From: Io17-Chloro-G2 sp034420695
Lineage (GTDB): Bacteria > Chloroflexota > Dehalococcoidia > Lucifugimonadales > UBA3495
NCBI GenBank assembly: GCA_034420695.1
Contig: DAOULB010000051.1
Location: 94,446-158,445 of the forward strand
Direction of reading: 5' to 3'
Length of the DNA: 64,000 nt
Position numbers and translations under genes: made by a program. Each line of letters starts with the position of its first letter. The first letter of the stretch is position 1. The notes under the pieces are model-generated. The model searched no databases and was not told the DNA's origin. It saw nothing but the letters and a program-made list of their open reading frames with translations. Below are positions 15,148 to 23,623 of the stretch, piece after piece.

Positions 15148-16227
15148 TTACTCCTGGCCGGCGATGAAAGCTTCCACCATGTCCCGAGCGTCATCGTCGG
15201 TGTACTGGGTGGGAGGCGATTTCATAAAGTATGCGCTGGGCCCGTAGATAGCGCCTCCTATTTCGCGGTCCAAGGCCAGCTTGGCGCAACGGACGGCGTC
15301 CACCACGACCCCGGCGGAGTTGGGGCTGTCCCAAACTTCAAGCTTGGCTTCGAGATTGATGGGCGCACCGCCGAAAATCTTTCCTTCCATGCGGATGTAG
15401 CACCACTTGCGGTCCTTGAGCCAGGGAACGTGGTCGCTGGGGCCAATGTGGATGTTGTCGGGTTCGATACCGTCATCCAACTGAGAAGTTACGGCTCCGG
15501 TCTTGGAAATCTTCTTGGAGACGAGACGTTCGTGTTCCAGCATGTTGAGGAAGTCGGTATTGCCGCCGAAATTCAACTGGTAGGTGTTTTCCACCTCGAC
15601 TCCCCGGTCTTCGAAGAGGCGGGTGAGAACGCGGTGGGTGATGGTGGCGCCGAGTTGGGACTTGATGTCGTCACCGATGATGGGCAACTGCCGCTCCTGG
15701 AAGCGGGTCCTCCAGTATTCTTCCCGGGCGATGAACACCGGAATACAGTTGACCATACCGCAGCGGGCTTCCAGGATTTGCTCCACGTACCATTTGGTGG
15801 CCATTTCGCTGCCGACGGGGAGGTAGTTGATAACGACGTCTACCTCCCGTTCCTTCAGGATACCGGCAATGTCGGCGGTGGAGTGACCGGACTTTTTCAC
15901 CAAGTGGGAGACGAACTTACCGATGCCGTCGTGGGTCATGCCCCTTTCCACCTTAACGCCGGTGGAGGGCACGTCGGAGAACTTCAACGTGTTGTTGGGC
16001 TGGGTAAATATGGCTTCGGAGAGGTCTTTACCGACCTTGTTCTCGTCGACGTCAAAAGCGGCGACCACTTCGATGTCTTCGATGCGGTAGTCGCCCACCT
16101 TGGAGTGCATGACTCCCGAGACCTTGGACTCTTCAGGCAATTCTACGTAGTGATGGATTCCTTGAACCAAGGAGGAGGCGCAGTTCCCCACTCCGATTAT
16201 GGCGACCTTGATCTTCCCCAAAGACAT
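15148..16227 (-). CDS. ino1: Myo-inositol-1-phosphate synthase, 359 aa
   Basis: VAIIGVGNCASSLVQGI is the NAD-binding loop of the short actinobacterial and archaeal type of inositol-phosphate synthase. GDDIKSQLGATITHRVL and LNFGGNTDFLNMLE carry the conserved substrate and metal residues, and KDRKWCYIRMEGKIFGGAPI matches the C-terminal core. It converts glucose 6-phosphate to inositol phosphate. ATG follows AAGGAGCC. It heads the inositol lipid run (ino1, PimA-like, phosphatidyltransferase). The inositol phosphatase at 36425 could recycle or dephosphorylate the same metabolite. Confidence 0.9.
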   Translation of the reverse strand: MSLGKIKVAIIGVGNCASSLVQGIHHYVELPEESKVSGVMHSKVGDYRIEDIEVVAAFDVDENKVGKDLSEAIFTQPNNTLKFSDVPSTGVKVERGMTHDGIGKFVSHLVKKSGHSTADIAGILKEREVDVVINYLPVGSEMATKWYVEQILEARCGMVNCIPVFIAREEYWRTRFQERQLPIIGDDIKSQLGATITHRVLTRLFEDRGVEVENTYQLNFGGNTDFLNMLEHERLVSKKISKTGAVTSQLDDGIEPDNIHIGPSDHVPWLKDRKWCYIRMEGKIFGGAPINLEAKLEVWDSPNSAGVVVDAVRCAKLALDREIGGAIYGPSAYFMKSPPTQYTDDDARDMVEAFIAGQE

Positions 16228-16321
16228 GGCTCCTTATGCGCGAGTCCTCGTGCCCGATGCGTAAAGGCGGGGGAATTGTAGCAAACCCCCGCTATAGCGG
16301 ACAAGGGTTGCCCTGCGGGTC

Positions 16322-16405
16322 TCGATTTAACCGGGCAGGATTAACCGGGCAGGGTTTGACCGGCAAGGCCCAAGCGGGCAGGGTTCCACCGGCCGGGGTT
16401 CAGCC
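16322..16405. repeat. Degenerate tandem repeat on the motif CCGGGCAGG
   Basis: About five units of 14-16 bp, for example TTAACCGGGCAGGA and TTAACCGGGCAGGGT, decaying toward the right. It fills the gap upstream of ino1 and reaches the stop codon of the PP2C gene. Confidence 0.6.
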
Positions 16406-17086
16406 CGGGGAGGCGAAGAACCGGAAGATGGCGGTGCGGTCGTCGTGGCGGAACCTCCGGCCCACCTGTTCCGGGACACGGCCCTCCTCCAAACGGGTAG
16501 AGATTGTGGCGTTGACCGATTCCTGGGCCTCAACGGGAGACGAAGCGGCGCGGACCAACTCGGCCAGTTCGTCGGCGTGAAGGTTGTCGCTCACGCCGTC
16601 GGTAGCCAGCACCAGGCGGGTGCCGGGCTCTATCGGGAAGTCCATCCTGACCATGTCCTTCAGGTCGGGGCTGGCGCCAACGGCCTTAGCGACGCCAACG
16701 TGGAGGAAGCCGCCGATCCTGCCGGTAATCTGCCGGACGGAGTCTTCCCGGATGACGTACACCGGGCTGTCACCGGCGCTCAGTATATGGACCTGCCCCC
16801 CCAAGCCCAGGGCAACGGAAGCGGTGGTCAGGAGGAAACGCCCGCCACCGACTTCGTAGAATTCCTGGTTAATTTTCTCGAGGACAGCAGCCACGTCATC
16901 GGGGGAAGAGATATCGGCGGCGGTGAGGGCTTCCACCAGCGACTGACTGGCTTCGCCGCCGCCGTGGCCGGTGACACCGTCCATCACGGCATCCAGGAAG
17001 TCCCCGTTGCCCAAGTCGCGGCTGAAAAAGGCGTCCTCGCCGTGGGTAGAGTTGTCCAAAAAGCTTGCAACGCTGCTATCCAGCAT
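16400..17086 (-). CDS. PP2C-family Ser/Thr protein phosphatase, 228 aa
   Basis: DAVMDGVTGHGGGEASQSLV gives the DGxxGHGG metal motif, LSAGDSPVYVIRED the middle GDS motif, and LVLATDGVSDNLHADELAEL the second aspartate cluster. Near the end, RHDDRTAIFRF fits the terminal D-N/D ligand pair. It would remove phosphate from Ser/Thr proteins. An atypical protein kinase is encoded 2.7 kb away at 19746 on the same strand, so the two may act on shared targets; that is inference. ATG 17086 follows GAGGAAC. Confidence 0.8.
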   Translation of the reverse strand: MLDSSVASFLDNSTHGEDAFFSRDLGNGDFLDAVMDGVTGHGGGEASQSLVEALTAADISSPDDVAAVLEKINQEFYEVGGGRFLLTTASVALGLGGQVHILSAGDSPVYVIREDSVRQITGRIGGFLHVGVAKAVGASPDLKDMVRMDFPIEPGTRLVLATDGVSDNLHADELAELVRAASSPVEAQESVNATISTRLEEGRVPEQVGRRFRHDDRTAIFRFFASPG

Positions 17087-17194
17087 CGCCAGTTCCTCTA
17101 TACTCCTGAATTAAGAGTTGCAACAGCGCTCCGGGATTGGCACCTTAGGAAAGCGGCCCTGCCGTTCCCGAGGGGACTCCCGGACATTTGGAAC

Positions 17195-18073
17195 TCAGAA
17201 GGGGAAGGTCTCTCCCCCGCCTACGGAGATTACTTCTCCGCTGATGTAGCCGGCGTCGTCGGAAGCGACGAAGGCGATGGTCGAAGCAACTTCCTCCACG
17301 TAAGCGGTGCGGTGGAGGCCCAAGGACAGGGGCCGCTCCTCCCTGTTTCCTTCAGAGTCAACGGGTTGTTCAATCTGGGCGTCTTGGGGCACATCGCTGA
17401 ATTCCACGTGCTCCAAGCGGTAGTTCCTGGGGTAGACGGACACCTTCCCGGAGTTGGCGGAAGGGGCCACACAGTTGATACGAATGCCGTAGCGGCCGAC
17501 TTCCTTGCTCACGGAGGTGGTCAGCCCAATTATTCCGCCCTTGGAGAATGCGTAGGGCACCCGGTTGAGTCCTACCAGGGCGTGGGTGGCGATGGTCACT
17601 ATGTTGCCGCCCACATGGTCGGGGCTGTTCTGGTGCTGTTCGATCATGACGGGAAGGGCGGCCCTGGTGCACCATACGGTGGGCCACAGGTTCTTGTTGA
17701 CGGTCTCGACGATCTGTTCGGGGGTGTTGTACTGGAAGGGGGTGCTCCAGACGGTGCCGCCTACGATGATGATGAGGGAGTCAACTCGCCCGTAGGTCTC
17801 CTTGGAGAACTCGATGAGGCTCTGGCACCCTTCCCAGGAGCGGTAGTCGCCGGTGTGAACGGCGGCCTTTTCCCCGATGCCGAGGACCTCTTCCTGGGCT
17901 TTCAAGGCGATGTCTTCGGCCCAATCCCCAATGACTACAGTGCCCCCCTCCGTGGCCAAGCGGCGGACGACGGCGAGACCGATGCCCTGGCCGGCGCCAG
18001 CTACGACGCATACTTTGCCTTCAAACCGGCGAGCTCCCCTGGCCAGCGGGTCAAGGGCGTTCTGTACTGTCAT
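17195..18073 (-). CDS. SDR dehydrogenase, BenD-like cis-diol type, 292 aa
   Basis: Rossmann motif VCVVAGAGQGIGLAVVRRLA (G26-x3-G30-x-G32) and catalytic YAFSK near residue 178. Resemblance to benzoate cis-diol dehydrogenase (BenD) is seen in GGTVWSTPFQYNTPEQI, PTVWCTRAALPVMIEQ and GLNRVPYAFSKGG. The usual NNAG reads IIVGG, as N-variants do in this branch. It would oxidise a cis-dihydrodiol to a catechol with NAD+. The Rieske oxygenase at 4811 could make such diols. A GGAGGAATT ribosome site precedes ATG. A broad-specificity SDR is the alternative. Confidence 0.75.
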   Translation of the reverse strand: MTVQNALDPLARGARRFEGKVCVVAGAGQGIGLAVVRRLATEGGTVVIGDWAEDIALKAQEEVLGIGEKAAVHTGDYRSWEGCQSLIEFSKETYGRVDSLIIIVGGTVWSTPFQYNTPEQIVETVNKNLWPTVWCTRAALPVMIEQHQNSPDHVGGNIVTIATHALVGLNRVPYAFSKGGIIGLTTSVSKEVGRYGIRINCVAPSANSGKVSVYPRNYRLEHVEFSDVPQDAQIEQPVDSEGNREERPLSLGLHRTAYVEEVASTIAFVASDDAGYISGEVISVGGGETFPF

Positions 18074-18470
18074 GTCTAATTCCTCCGACTACCTAATACC
18101 TACTAACGGCTACCAACTACTGATTACGTTTGATTACGTTGGACGCTGGTTTCCCCGGGGAGCTTACGGGCGTGGGCCCAGTTGGCGGGGCCAGTTTTCC
18201 ATTCAATGACCAGACCATCAAGCCCAGGATGCCAAGGCACCGGTTGGAAGGAGTCTTTCGCTCAGCAAGCAACCGCGGGACTGGCTGAAATTTACTCGCG
18301 GCGGTAGCGGCTGTCAACAGAGACCGATGCGGCGCAGGGCAACGGCCTTGGGGGACAACCTCACCAGGTGCAACCCTGATGGATAGGTAACAGATTATCC
18401 ACGGACATGGGTAACACTTACTTCGTAGAGGAAGTGTTGCTCCGGCTTGGTGGAGGTTGCAGGCCACTTC

Positions 18471-18561
18471 AGGGAATCTCTGCACAACACGAGCCTGAGC
18501 GGCCAGGATTGCTGTTCCCACTCATGCCAACCTTCTCCCGCCAGGGGCGAAGGAGCTTGCA
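18471..18561. repeat. Dispersed 3'-end repeat, copy B
   Basis: It begins AGGGAATCTCTGCACAACAC as in copy F, contains CTCATGCCAACCTTCTCCC and a CTTC...GAAG hairpin, and lacks the CCTTTCCTAG end. It is the only copy not touching a gene end. Confidence 0.65.
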
Positions 18562-18627
18562 ACGTGTCGACCCGGGCGCCTGGCCCAGTAGAGGACCATC
18601 TTTGAAATGAGTGACAAGGGCGCCCAA

Positions 18628-18690
18628 TAGGGACGCCCCTACGGAAATGTCCTACATCGGTAGGGACGACCGCAAGGGTTGCCCTCTTTG
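18628..18690. repeat. GC-rich palindromic repeat of the GTAGGGGCG type
   Basis: GGGCGCCCAATAGGGACGCC and GTAGGGACGACCGCAAGGGT lie side by side. A related palindrome (GTAGGGGCGGG / CCCACCCCTAC) is inserted inside repeat copy F at 62343-62375. Confidence 0.5.
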
Positions 18691-18716
18691 CACATCAATA
18701 CAAAGCTGATGGTCTA

Positions 18717-19043
18717 CTAGGCGTCCAGGGCGAGGGGGGCGTTGTAGGGAAAGTCCCGGGCGCAGGGCATCAGCCGGTAGAGAAGCTCCTGGGCTTCCGG
18801 GGCGGTGTTCTTGTTCCGGCACTCCTCCAGGTACTTGACGGCGGCCGTGTGGGAGGTCAACCGGATGCCAGTGGCGGCGACCTTGCTGGGGAAGGTGTGG
18901 GGTTCGGGCACGGGCTGGTCTCCGGCCAGGGCGATGCCCCACTTGAGGGCGAATTCACAGGCCAAGCGGTGGAGCTCGATAATGGCCAGTTCCAAGGCCA
19001 GCTTGCTGCGAAGGGCGTCGATGCGGCGGCGTATTTCATTCAT
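18717..19043 (-). CDS. Hypothetical protein, 108 aa, member of a paralogous pair
   Basis: All-helical soluble protein beginning MNEIRRRIDALRSKLALELA. Its C-terminal 60 residues (HTFPSKVAATG, VKYLEECRNKNTAPEAQ, MPCARDFPYNAP) are almost identical to the gene cut by the right window edge at 63818. High identity between the two at DNA level as well suggests a recent duplication or selection on a family special to this lineage. Function unknown. A conserved CxxxxxxC pair (LEECRN and MPCARD) stands out. ATG is preceded by AAAGGAGAA. Confidence 0.6.
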   Translation of the reverse strand: MNEIRRRIDALRSKLALELAIIELHRLACEFALKWGIALAGDQPVPEPHTFPSKVAATGIRLTSHTAAVKYLEECRNKNTAPEAQELLYRLMPCARDFPYNAPLALDA

Positions 19044-19745
19044 AGTAGGTTGTTCTCCTTTACGAGCTAGCTAATGGATTTGCTGGGTCGATGAAAGCCA
19101 GTGCTTACTGCAGCCGGGAGGCCGGGCCGGATTTTTTAGTTTCCCTCTCATTTCCTCTCATTTCTTCTCATTTTGGAGGCCGGATGGGGGCCGGGGGAGT
19201 CCCCGGGGTACGAGGAGAGTTGGGGGCCGAGATTTTTAACTTCCCCACCATTTCCTGTCATTTTCCGCCATTTGGGGGTTCAGCGAGATCCGGGGAGAGT
19301 CGGGGGCCGGGAGTTTTGTTTTCCCCGCCATTTCCCATCATTTCCCACCACTCTGGGGGTATTGTGGGGTCCCGTGAGGGCTGGGTACCGGGTTGGAGGG
19401 TCGTGGCATTGGAGGGGGTTCCTTAGGTTCGCGTTTTGGGCATTGGACTCCTGGTTGCCTCAGTGGCCAGTTGGAGTAGGGCGCCGCGGCGTAGTGCCGC
19501 GTGATGTCCTGAAATTCATGGTAGGGAGCTGCAATCCTGCATAGCAAGGGCAAAGTGTCAGCGCGGGGTGGGTTTTCCGGTGTTTTGGCTTCGGGGACTT
19601 TGTCTGAACCGGGATTCTTGGGACTAAGGGATGGACATGATGGGGTTGGCGTCGGGCCGGGGAGGGCACCACAAAGGCGCAGTCCTGGGTTAGGGGAGGA
19701 CTTGGACCGGCTTCCTTGGGTTTGACTTCGGGGAGGGGCTTGTTT
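19044..19745. other. Non-coding gap with a triplicated block
   Basis: About 700 bp without a supportable gene. The left part has three diverged tandem copies of a roughly 90-bp unit (19123-19390). The right part (19400-19745) has no clear structure; G/C-rich frames there lack ribosome sites. Confidence 0.55.
19123..19390. repeat. Three diverged tandem copies of a ~90-bp unit
   Basis: Each copy runs GGGCCG(G/A)-(A/G)TTTTT, then TTCCCC-(A/G)CCATTTCC, a second CATTT-CC block and a G-rich tail (GGGGGTCC-like). Approximate borders are 19123-19212, 19213-19298 and 19299-19390. Copy 1 also has an inner 10-bp repeat (TTTCCTCTCA). Confidence 0.6.
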
Positions 19746-20792
19746 TCAGGGTTGGAGGAAGGGGGCGAGTTCGGCGTCGGCGTCGAAGAGGAAGCGGCCC
19801 CAATAGGGGGCCTTGAGCCATTCGAGGGCCTCCAACCAAGCCTGCCGGGCAACGGGCAGAGCGGGCAGGTCTTCGTTGCGGCGCACCGCGGCTTGGAAGA
19901 AGGCGTTCAGGTCGGCGCGGAATTCCTCCATGCCGCTATAGGCCCTCTCATTGATCTTAGAGATCAGGTGCAAGGAGGACTGGCGGCAGTCCGTGTCGGA
20001 ACAAGCGGCAAATGCTTGTTCCATTTCTTCCAATTCTTGGTCGACGTTGACAACAGGCCGCAGGCCATAGGAATCCCTGTATCCTGCAGAGTCCTGTGGG
20101 GGTGAGTCCGGGGTGACGTAGAACTTCAGCACCTCCAGGCAGAGGGCATGAAGGCCCAAGGGCGGGATGACGGGAGTTTGGCCGGCGAGGCCGGGGGCAT
20201 CGAGGGGCGCCAGAGCACCGCAATCGATGATGGTAATTTGGCCGGAGGCCGGCAGGTAGAAGATATTCTGGGGCCGCATGTCGAGCAGCAGGTAGCCGGC
20301 TTCCAGGAAACCTTGTTGCAGGTCGATCAACTGCTGCTGGATAGGAAAGGCCTCGGCAGCAGACGGTGTCTCATGGGGGTGCAACAGGGGATGGAGGGCG
20401 AAGAGTTGCTGGCCCACGCCCACGGGGACCCCGGTGATGCGGGCCATTTGGTCTCCCAGAAGGGGAATTCCCTTGGCCCGTTCTTCCACGGTAACCCGAT
20501 ACTCGACTCCCAGGGAGTCTCCGAAGAAGTCGTCGTGCAGCTCCCGCTCCGTGTACCCCAGGATTGGCACCATTCCCGGCAGCGCCCCGCCGAGGTCCCG
20601 GTGCACCTGCAGGACCCGGTCGGTACGGGCTTCGGTGGCTTGGTGCTGATTGAGCTTGATCATCTGGGGGACAGGGCGTTTCAGCACCACTTCCGTCCCG
20701 GTTTCCAGGTCAACAGCGGTCCTTACTTCATAGTCGGCGCCGGAGCCGATCCTGGATCCCGCTTGGTAGCGGGAGAGTTCCACCTGCTCCAT
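19746..20792 (-). CDS. Atypical Ser/Thr protein kinase-like protein, 348 aa
   Basis: A degenerate kinase fold: glycine loop GSRIGSGADYEVRTAVD (12-28), VVLKRP with Lys38 as the ATP lysine, LLLDMRPQNIFYL for the catalytic loop (HRDLKPxN, with D and N kept, Lys replaced by Arg) and ITIIDCGAL in place of DFG. All metal and proton-transfer residues are present, so activity is possible. The C-terminal 130 residues are helical and not kinase-like. GGAG is 7 bp from ATG. A PP2C phosphatase lies at 16400. An aminoglycoside phosphotransferase-like role is the alternative. Confidence 0.65.
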   Translation of the reverse strand: MEQVELSRYQAGSRIGSGADYEVRTAVDLETGTEVVLKRPVPQMIKLNQHQATEARTDRVLQVHRDLGGALPGMVPILGYTERELHDDFFGDSLGVEYRVTVEERAKGIPLLGDQMARITGVPVGVGQQLFALHPLLHPHETPSAAEAFPIQQQLIDLQQGFLEAGYLLLDMRPQNIFYLPASGQITIIDCGALAPLDAPGLAGQTPVIPPLGLHALCLEVLKFYVTPDSPPQDSAGYRDSYGLRPVVNVDQELEEMEQAFAACSDTDCRQSSLHLISKINERAYSGMEEFRADLNAFFQAAVRRNEDLPALPVARQAWLEALEWLKAPYWGRFLFDADAELAPFLQP

Positions 20793-20983
20793 TGGAGGAC
20801 TCCAGTAGATTGCCCTGGACCGGGCAGGGTTTAGGTGTTTTTGGGAATGCCTGTAGAAACGGCCGGGAATTTCAACACTGGCAGGGGCACCGCAGCAGCG
20901 GCCAAGACCGCATCAGAGGCAAGGGCACCGCAGCAGCGGCCCGAGTATAGCATGGAAGGGACGGTGCACCGGAGCGGCAGGTC

Positions 20984-21850
20984 CTATTCGGGGGGCTTGC
21001 GGAACACCAAAGTGATCCAGTCCTCACGGGGGACTTGGTCCACAACACCGAAACCCAGGCCGTCCATTGCTTCTTCAACCTCGGAGGCCTGGGTCTGGAG
21101 GAATCCGGAGGCGACCAAGTGCCCGCCGGGCTTGAGGGCTTGGGCCAGGAAGGGGGACCTTTCGCAGATGGCCCGCTGGGAGATGTTGGCGACTGCCAAG
21201 TCGAAGCTGCCGGCCTTGGCGATGGGGTGAGGCAGAGAGCCTTGGGCGAGGGAGACCTTGCGGCCGAGGCGGGCGCGGCGGAAGTTCTGCCGGGAGGCGC
21301 GCACTGCTTGGGGGTCTATGTCCAAGGCCACGACCCGTTCGGCGCCGAGCCTCATGGCGGCGAGGGTGAGTATTCCGGAACCGACGCCAAGGTCCAAGAC
21401 CGTCATGCCGAGTTCCAGCACACGTTCCAAACCCACGAGGCAGCCGTAGGTGGTGGGGTGATAGCCGGTACCAAAGGCCATGCCGGGGTCCAACTCGATA
21501 ACCACTTGGCCGGGACTGGGCTGGTGGTCAATCCATGAGGGCTTAATGACCAGCCGCTCCCCCACTTCCAGCAAAGTGAAGTGGGACTTCCAGGCGTTTT
21601 CCCAGTCATCCCCACCTTCCAAGGGTTTGTAGGTGAGTTCACCCAGGTCTTCCAGTGCGTTGACCAACCTGATTCCAACCTCTATCCGGGCCAACCGCTG
21701 CTTGGAGGTAGTGGTCAGGTAGGTCCTGAGGATGACGTGGCCGGGTCCGGAGGGCTCCATAGCCAGACCGTGGCCGTAGCGGGAGAAGAGGTAGGAGATT
21801 GGCTCGACGTATTCGTGGGGGGCCCTGATGCTAATTTCCTGCCAGACCAA
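20984..21850 (-). CDS. prmA: Ribosomal protein L11 methyltransferase, 288 aa
   Basis: ELDPGMAFGTGYHPTTYGCL is the signature segment of PrmA, followed by the SAM-binding loop VLDLGVGSGILTLAAMRLGA and DLAVANISQRAICE for the NPPF-like motif (here N-I-S). It trimethylates ribosomal protein L11. TTG start at 21850 with AGGAGA 6 bp upstream. dnaJ lies directly upstream on the same strand, a gene order common in many bacteria. Confidence 0.9.
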   Translation of the reverse strand: MVWQEISIRAPHEYVEPISYLFSRYGHGLAMEPSGPGHVILRTYLTTTSKQRLARIEVGIRLVNALEDLGELTYKPLEGGDDWENAWKSHFTLLEVGERLVIKPSWIDHQPSPGQVVIELDPGMAFGTGYHPTTYGCLVGLERVLELGMTVLDLGVGSGILTLAAMRLGAERVVALDIDPQAVRASRQNFRRARLGRKVSLAQGSLPHPIAKAGSFDLAVANISQRAICERSPFLAQALKPGGHLVASGFLQTQASEVEEAMDGLGFGVVDQVPREDWITLVFRKPPE

Positions 21851-22059
21851 GCTATCTCCTGAAGGAAAGGACCGGGTTGAAGGAAAAGACCCGGCGGCTT
21901 TGGGCGGCCGGGCGTTTCACTCTTGAGCGGTAGTTTCGGCTGCGGATGGGAACTTCGAACTTCAATGGCCGGAATCGGGACGGGAATCGGGAATAAGCCC
22001 CGGTTACCGTGCAGGCGGAGCCGCCGGAACTTGAGGGGCTTGGCGGGACGGGGAGAAGG

Positions 22060-23394
22060 CTAACCTAGGGACTCCTTGATGCGCCCGAAGATTCCCTTTT
22101 CCCTGGTGTCTTTGGCCTTGCCGTTATCGTTTTGCTGGTGCTCAGCGGGGTCATCCACCCCGGCGTTTTCGGCGTTGTCCTTGGCCGCTCTACCCTTGGA
22201 ACGGCCATTGGTGCGACCGTTGGAACGCTTGTTGGAAGGGCCGGCATTGGACCGTCCGGCGGCGGCTTCTTCCGGTATGGGGTCCGCTGGTATGGGGTCC
22301 GCCGTGACGGCGTCGGCTGGGGGATCGAAGCCGTCCATGCTGCGGGCGAACTCTTCCAACAAGGCGCGCTGCTTGGCGTTGAGCTTGCCGGGCACTCTCA
22401 GGTCCACCAACACCCGGAGGTCGCCGCGGCGATTGGCGTTGAGGTGGGGGATGCCCCTTCCGCGTACCCGGAATTCCTGGCCGGCTTGGGTGCCGGCGGG
22501 GAACTTGAGGAGATGGTCGCCGCCATCGAGGGTAGGGACGGCTTTTTCCCCTCCCAGGGAGGCCTCGGCGATGTTGAGGGGCAAGAGGTAGAGCAGGTCG
22601 TTGCCGTCGCGCTGAAAGTCTTGGTGGGCTTGGACTCGCAGCCGCACGTACAGGTTGCCGTTGGGGCCGCCCCGGCTGCCCCGGTCGCCCTCACCGGTGA
22701 GGCGGACCTGCATGCCGTCTTCCACGCCGGCGGGAATCTTAACTTCTATCTTGCGGCGGCGCCGCTCCATACCGGAGGCGCGGCAGTTGGAGCAGGGATT
22801 CTCGAAGGTTTTTCCGGAGCCGTTACAGGTGGTGCAGGAGGTGACTTGGGCGAACTGGCCGAAAACGCTGCGCTGGACACGCCGGACTTGGCCGCTGCCC
22901 CGGCAGGTGGCGCAGGTGTTGACGGCGGTGCCAGGCTCGTTGCCGGCGCCGGAACATTCCCGGCACTGCTCCAGCCGGTTTACTTCCACTTCCCGGTCGG
23001 CGCCGAAGACAGCTTCTTCAAAACTCAGGACGACCCGCTGCTCCAGGTCGTCGCCCCTTTGGGCCTGACTGCCCCTCTGTCCGGAAGCGCCGCCAAAGAA
23101 GGAGTCGAATATGTCACCGAAACCGCCGAAGACGTCGAACCCGTCAAAGGGGCGGTCGTTCCCATTGTTGCCGTTGACACCGGCCTTGCCGTAGGCGTCG
23201 TACTGGGCCCGTTTCTTGGAGTCGGAGAGGACTTGGTAGGCTTCGTTGATCTCCTTGAACTTCTCTTCGGCCCCGGGGTCCTTGTTACGGTCGGGGTGAA
23301 ACTCCATGGCCTGCTTGCGAAAGGCCTTGCGAATGTCCTCGTCACTGGCGGTCCTGGCGACGCCAAGCGACTGATAGTAGTCCCGGTCGGGCAT
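22060..23394 (-). CDS. dnaJ: Chaperone DnaJ, 444 aa
   Basis: J domain with HPD in MEFHPDRNKDPGAEEKFKE, a Gly/Phe-rich linker (PFDGFDVFGGFGDIFDSFFG), four zinc motifs (CRECSGAG, CATCRGSG, CTTCNGSG, CSNCRASG), then the two substrate-binding barrels. After about residue 350 comes a long polar tail with short repeats (ADPIPADPIP, NGRTNGRSKGR), unlike standard DnaJ of about 375 residues. It delivers clients to DnaK, encoded at 47367. The upstream region holds a HAIR-like HspR site over the -10 box, so heat-shock control by HspR is likely. Confidence 0.95.
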   Translation of the reverse strand: MPDRDYYQSLGVARTASDEDIRKAFRKQAMEFHPDRNKDPGAEEKFKEINEAYQVLSDSKKRAQYDAYGKAGVNGNNGNDRPFDGFDVFGGFGDIFDSFFGGASGQRGSQAQRGDDLEQRVVLSFEEAVFGADREVEVNRLEQCRECSGAGNEPGTAVNTCATCRGSGQVRRVQRSVFGQFAQVTSCTTCNGSGKTFENPCSNCRASGMERRRRKIEVKIPAGVEDGMQVRLTGEGDRGSRGGPNGNLYVRLRVQAHQDFQRDGNDLLYLLPLNIAEASLGGEKAVPTLDGGDHLLKFPAGTQAGQEFRVRGRGIPHLNANRRGDLRVLVDLRVPGKLNAKQRALLEEFARSMDGFDPPADAVTADPIPADPIPEEAAAGRSNAGPSNKRSNGRTNGRSKGRAAKDNAENAGVDDPAEHQQNDNGKAKDTREKGIFGRIKESLG

Positions 23395-23420
23395 GCAACC
23401 TCACCTGTGGGAATCGGGCG

Positions 23421-23471
23421 TTTTGAGGATAGACCTCTCAAAATTATAGAGCAGCAGTCTTGGCTGCTCAA
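23421..23471 (-). promoter_or_regulatory. dnaJ promoter with HAIR-like HspR operator
   Basis: Inverted repeat TTTTGAG (23421-23427) and CTCAAAA (23437-23443) with a 9-bp gap reproduces the TTGAG-N9-CTCAA core of the HspR operator HAIR (CTTGAGT-N7-ACTCAAG). On the minus strand, -10 TATAAT (23448-23443) touches it, and -35 TTGAGC (23470-23465) lies 16 bp further up. Confidence 0.65.
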
Positions 23472-23527
23472 TAGCAGCGAGGGCGCGGAGCAGGGACTTC
23501 AGCGGCCCGCGGCAGGGGCAGTTCTTC

Positions 23528-23556
23528 TTGACACTACATGGGCTTGTCGGTAGGAT
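23528..23556 (+). promoter_or_regulatory. Promoter of rny
   Basis: TTGACA (23528-23533), 17-bp spacer, TAGGAT (23551-23556), about 70 bp before the rny start and divergent from the dnaJ promoter. Confidence 0.6.
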
Positions 23557-23623
23557 GGCCTTTGGGAGCATTAGTCTCTCAAGGTGAATATGGTCAATAT
23601 GACGGAAAGGAAGAGGTGTTGAA

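Larger units (their letters stand above)
18074..18716. other. Non-coding gap with two repeat types
   Basis: No gene is supported in these 640 bp. It has short direct repeats upstream of the SDR gene (CGTAATCAAA, 18124-18142 on the reverse strand), copy B of the dispersed 3'-end repeat (18471-18561) and a palindromic GTAGGGGCG-type repeat (18628-18690). Confidence 0.6.

Noticed and set aside
14965..16281. 438-residue open frame on the plus strand
   Set aside because: Antisense of ino1 and the start of the PimA-like gene.
16445..18079. 544-residue open frame on the plus strand
   Set aside because: It spans two well-supported minus-strand genes (PP2C and SDR) and the gap between them; composition artefact.
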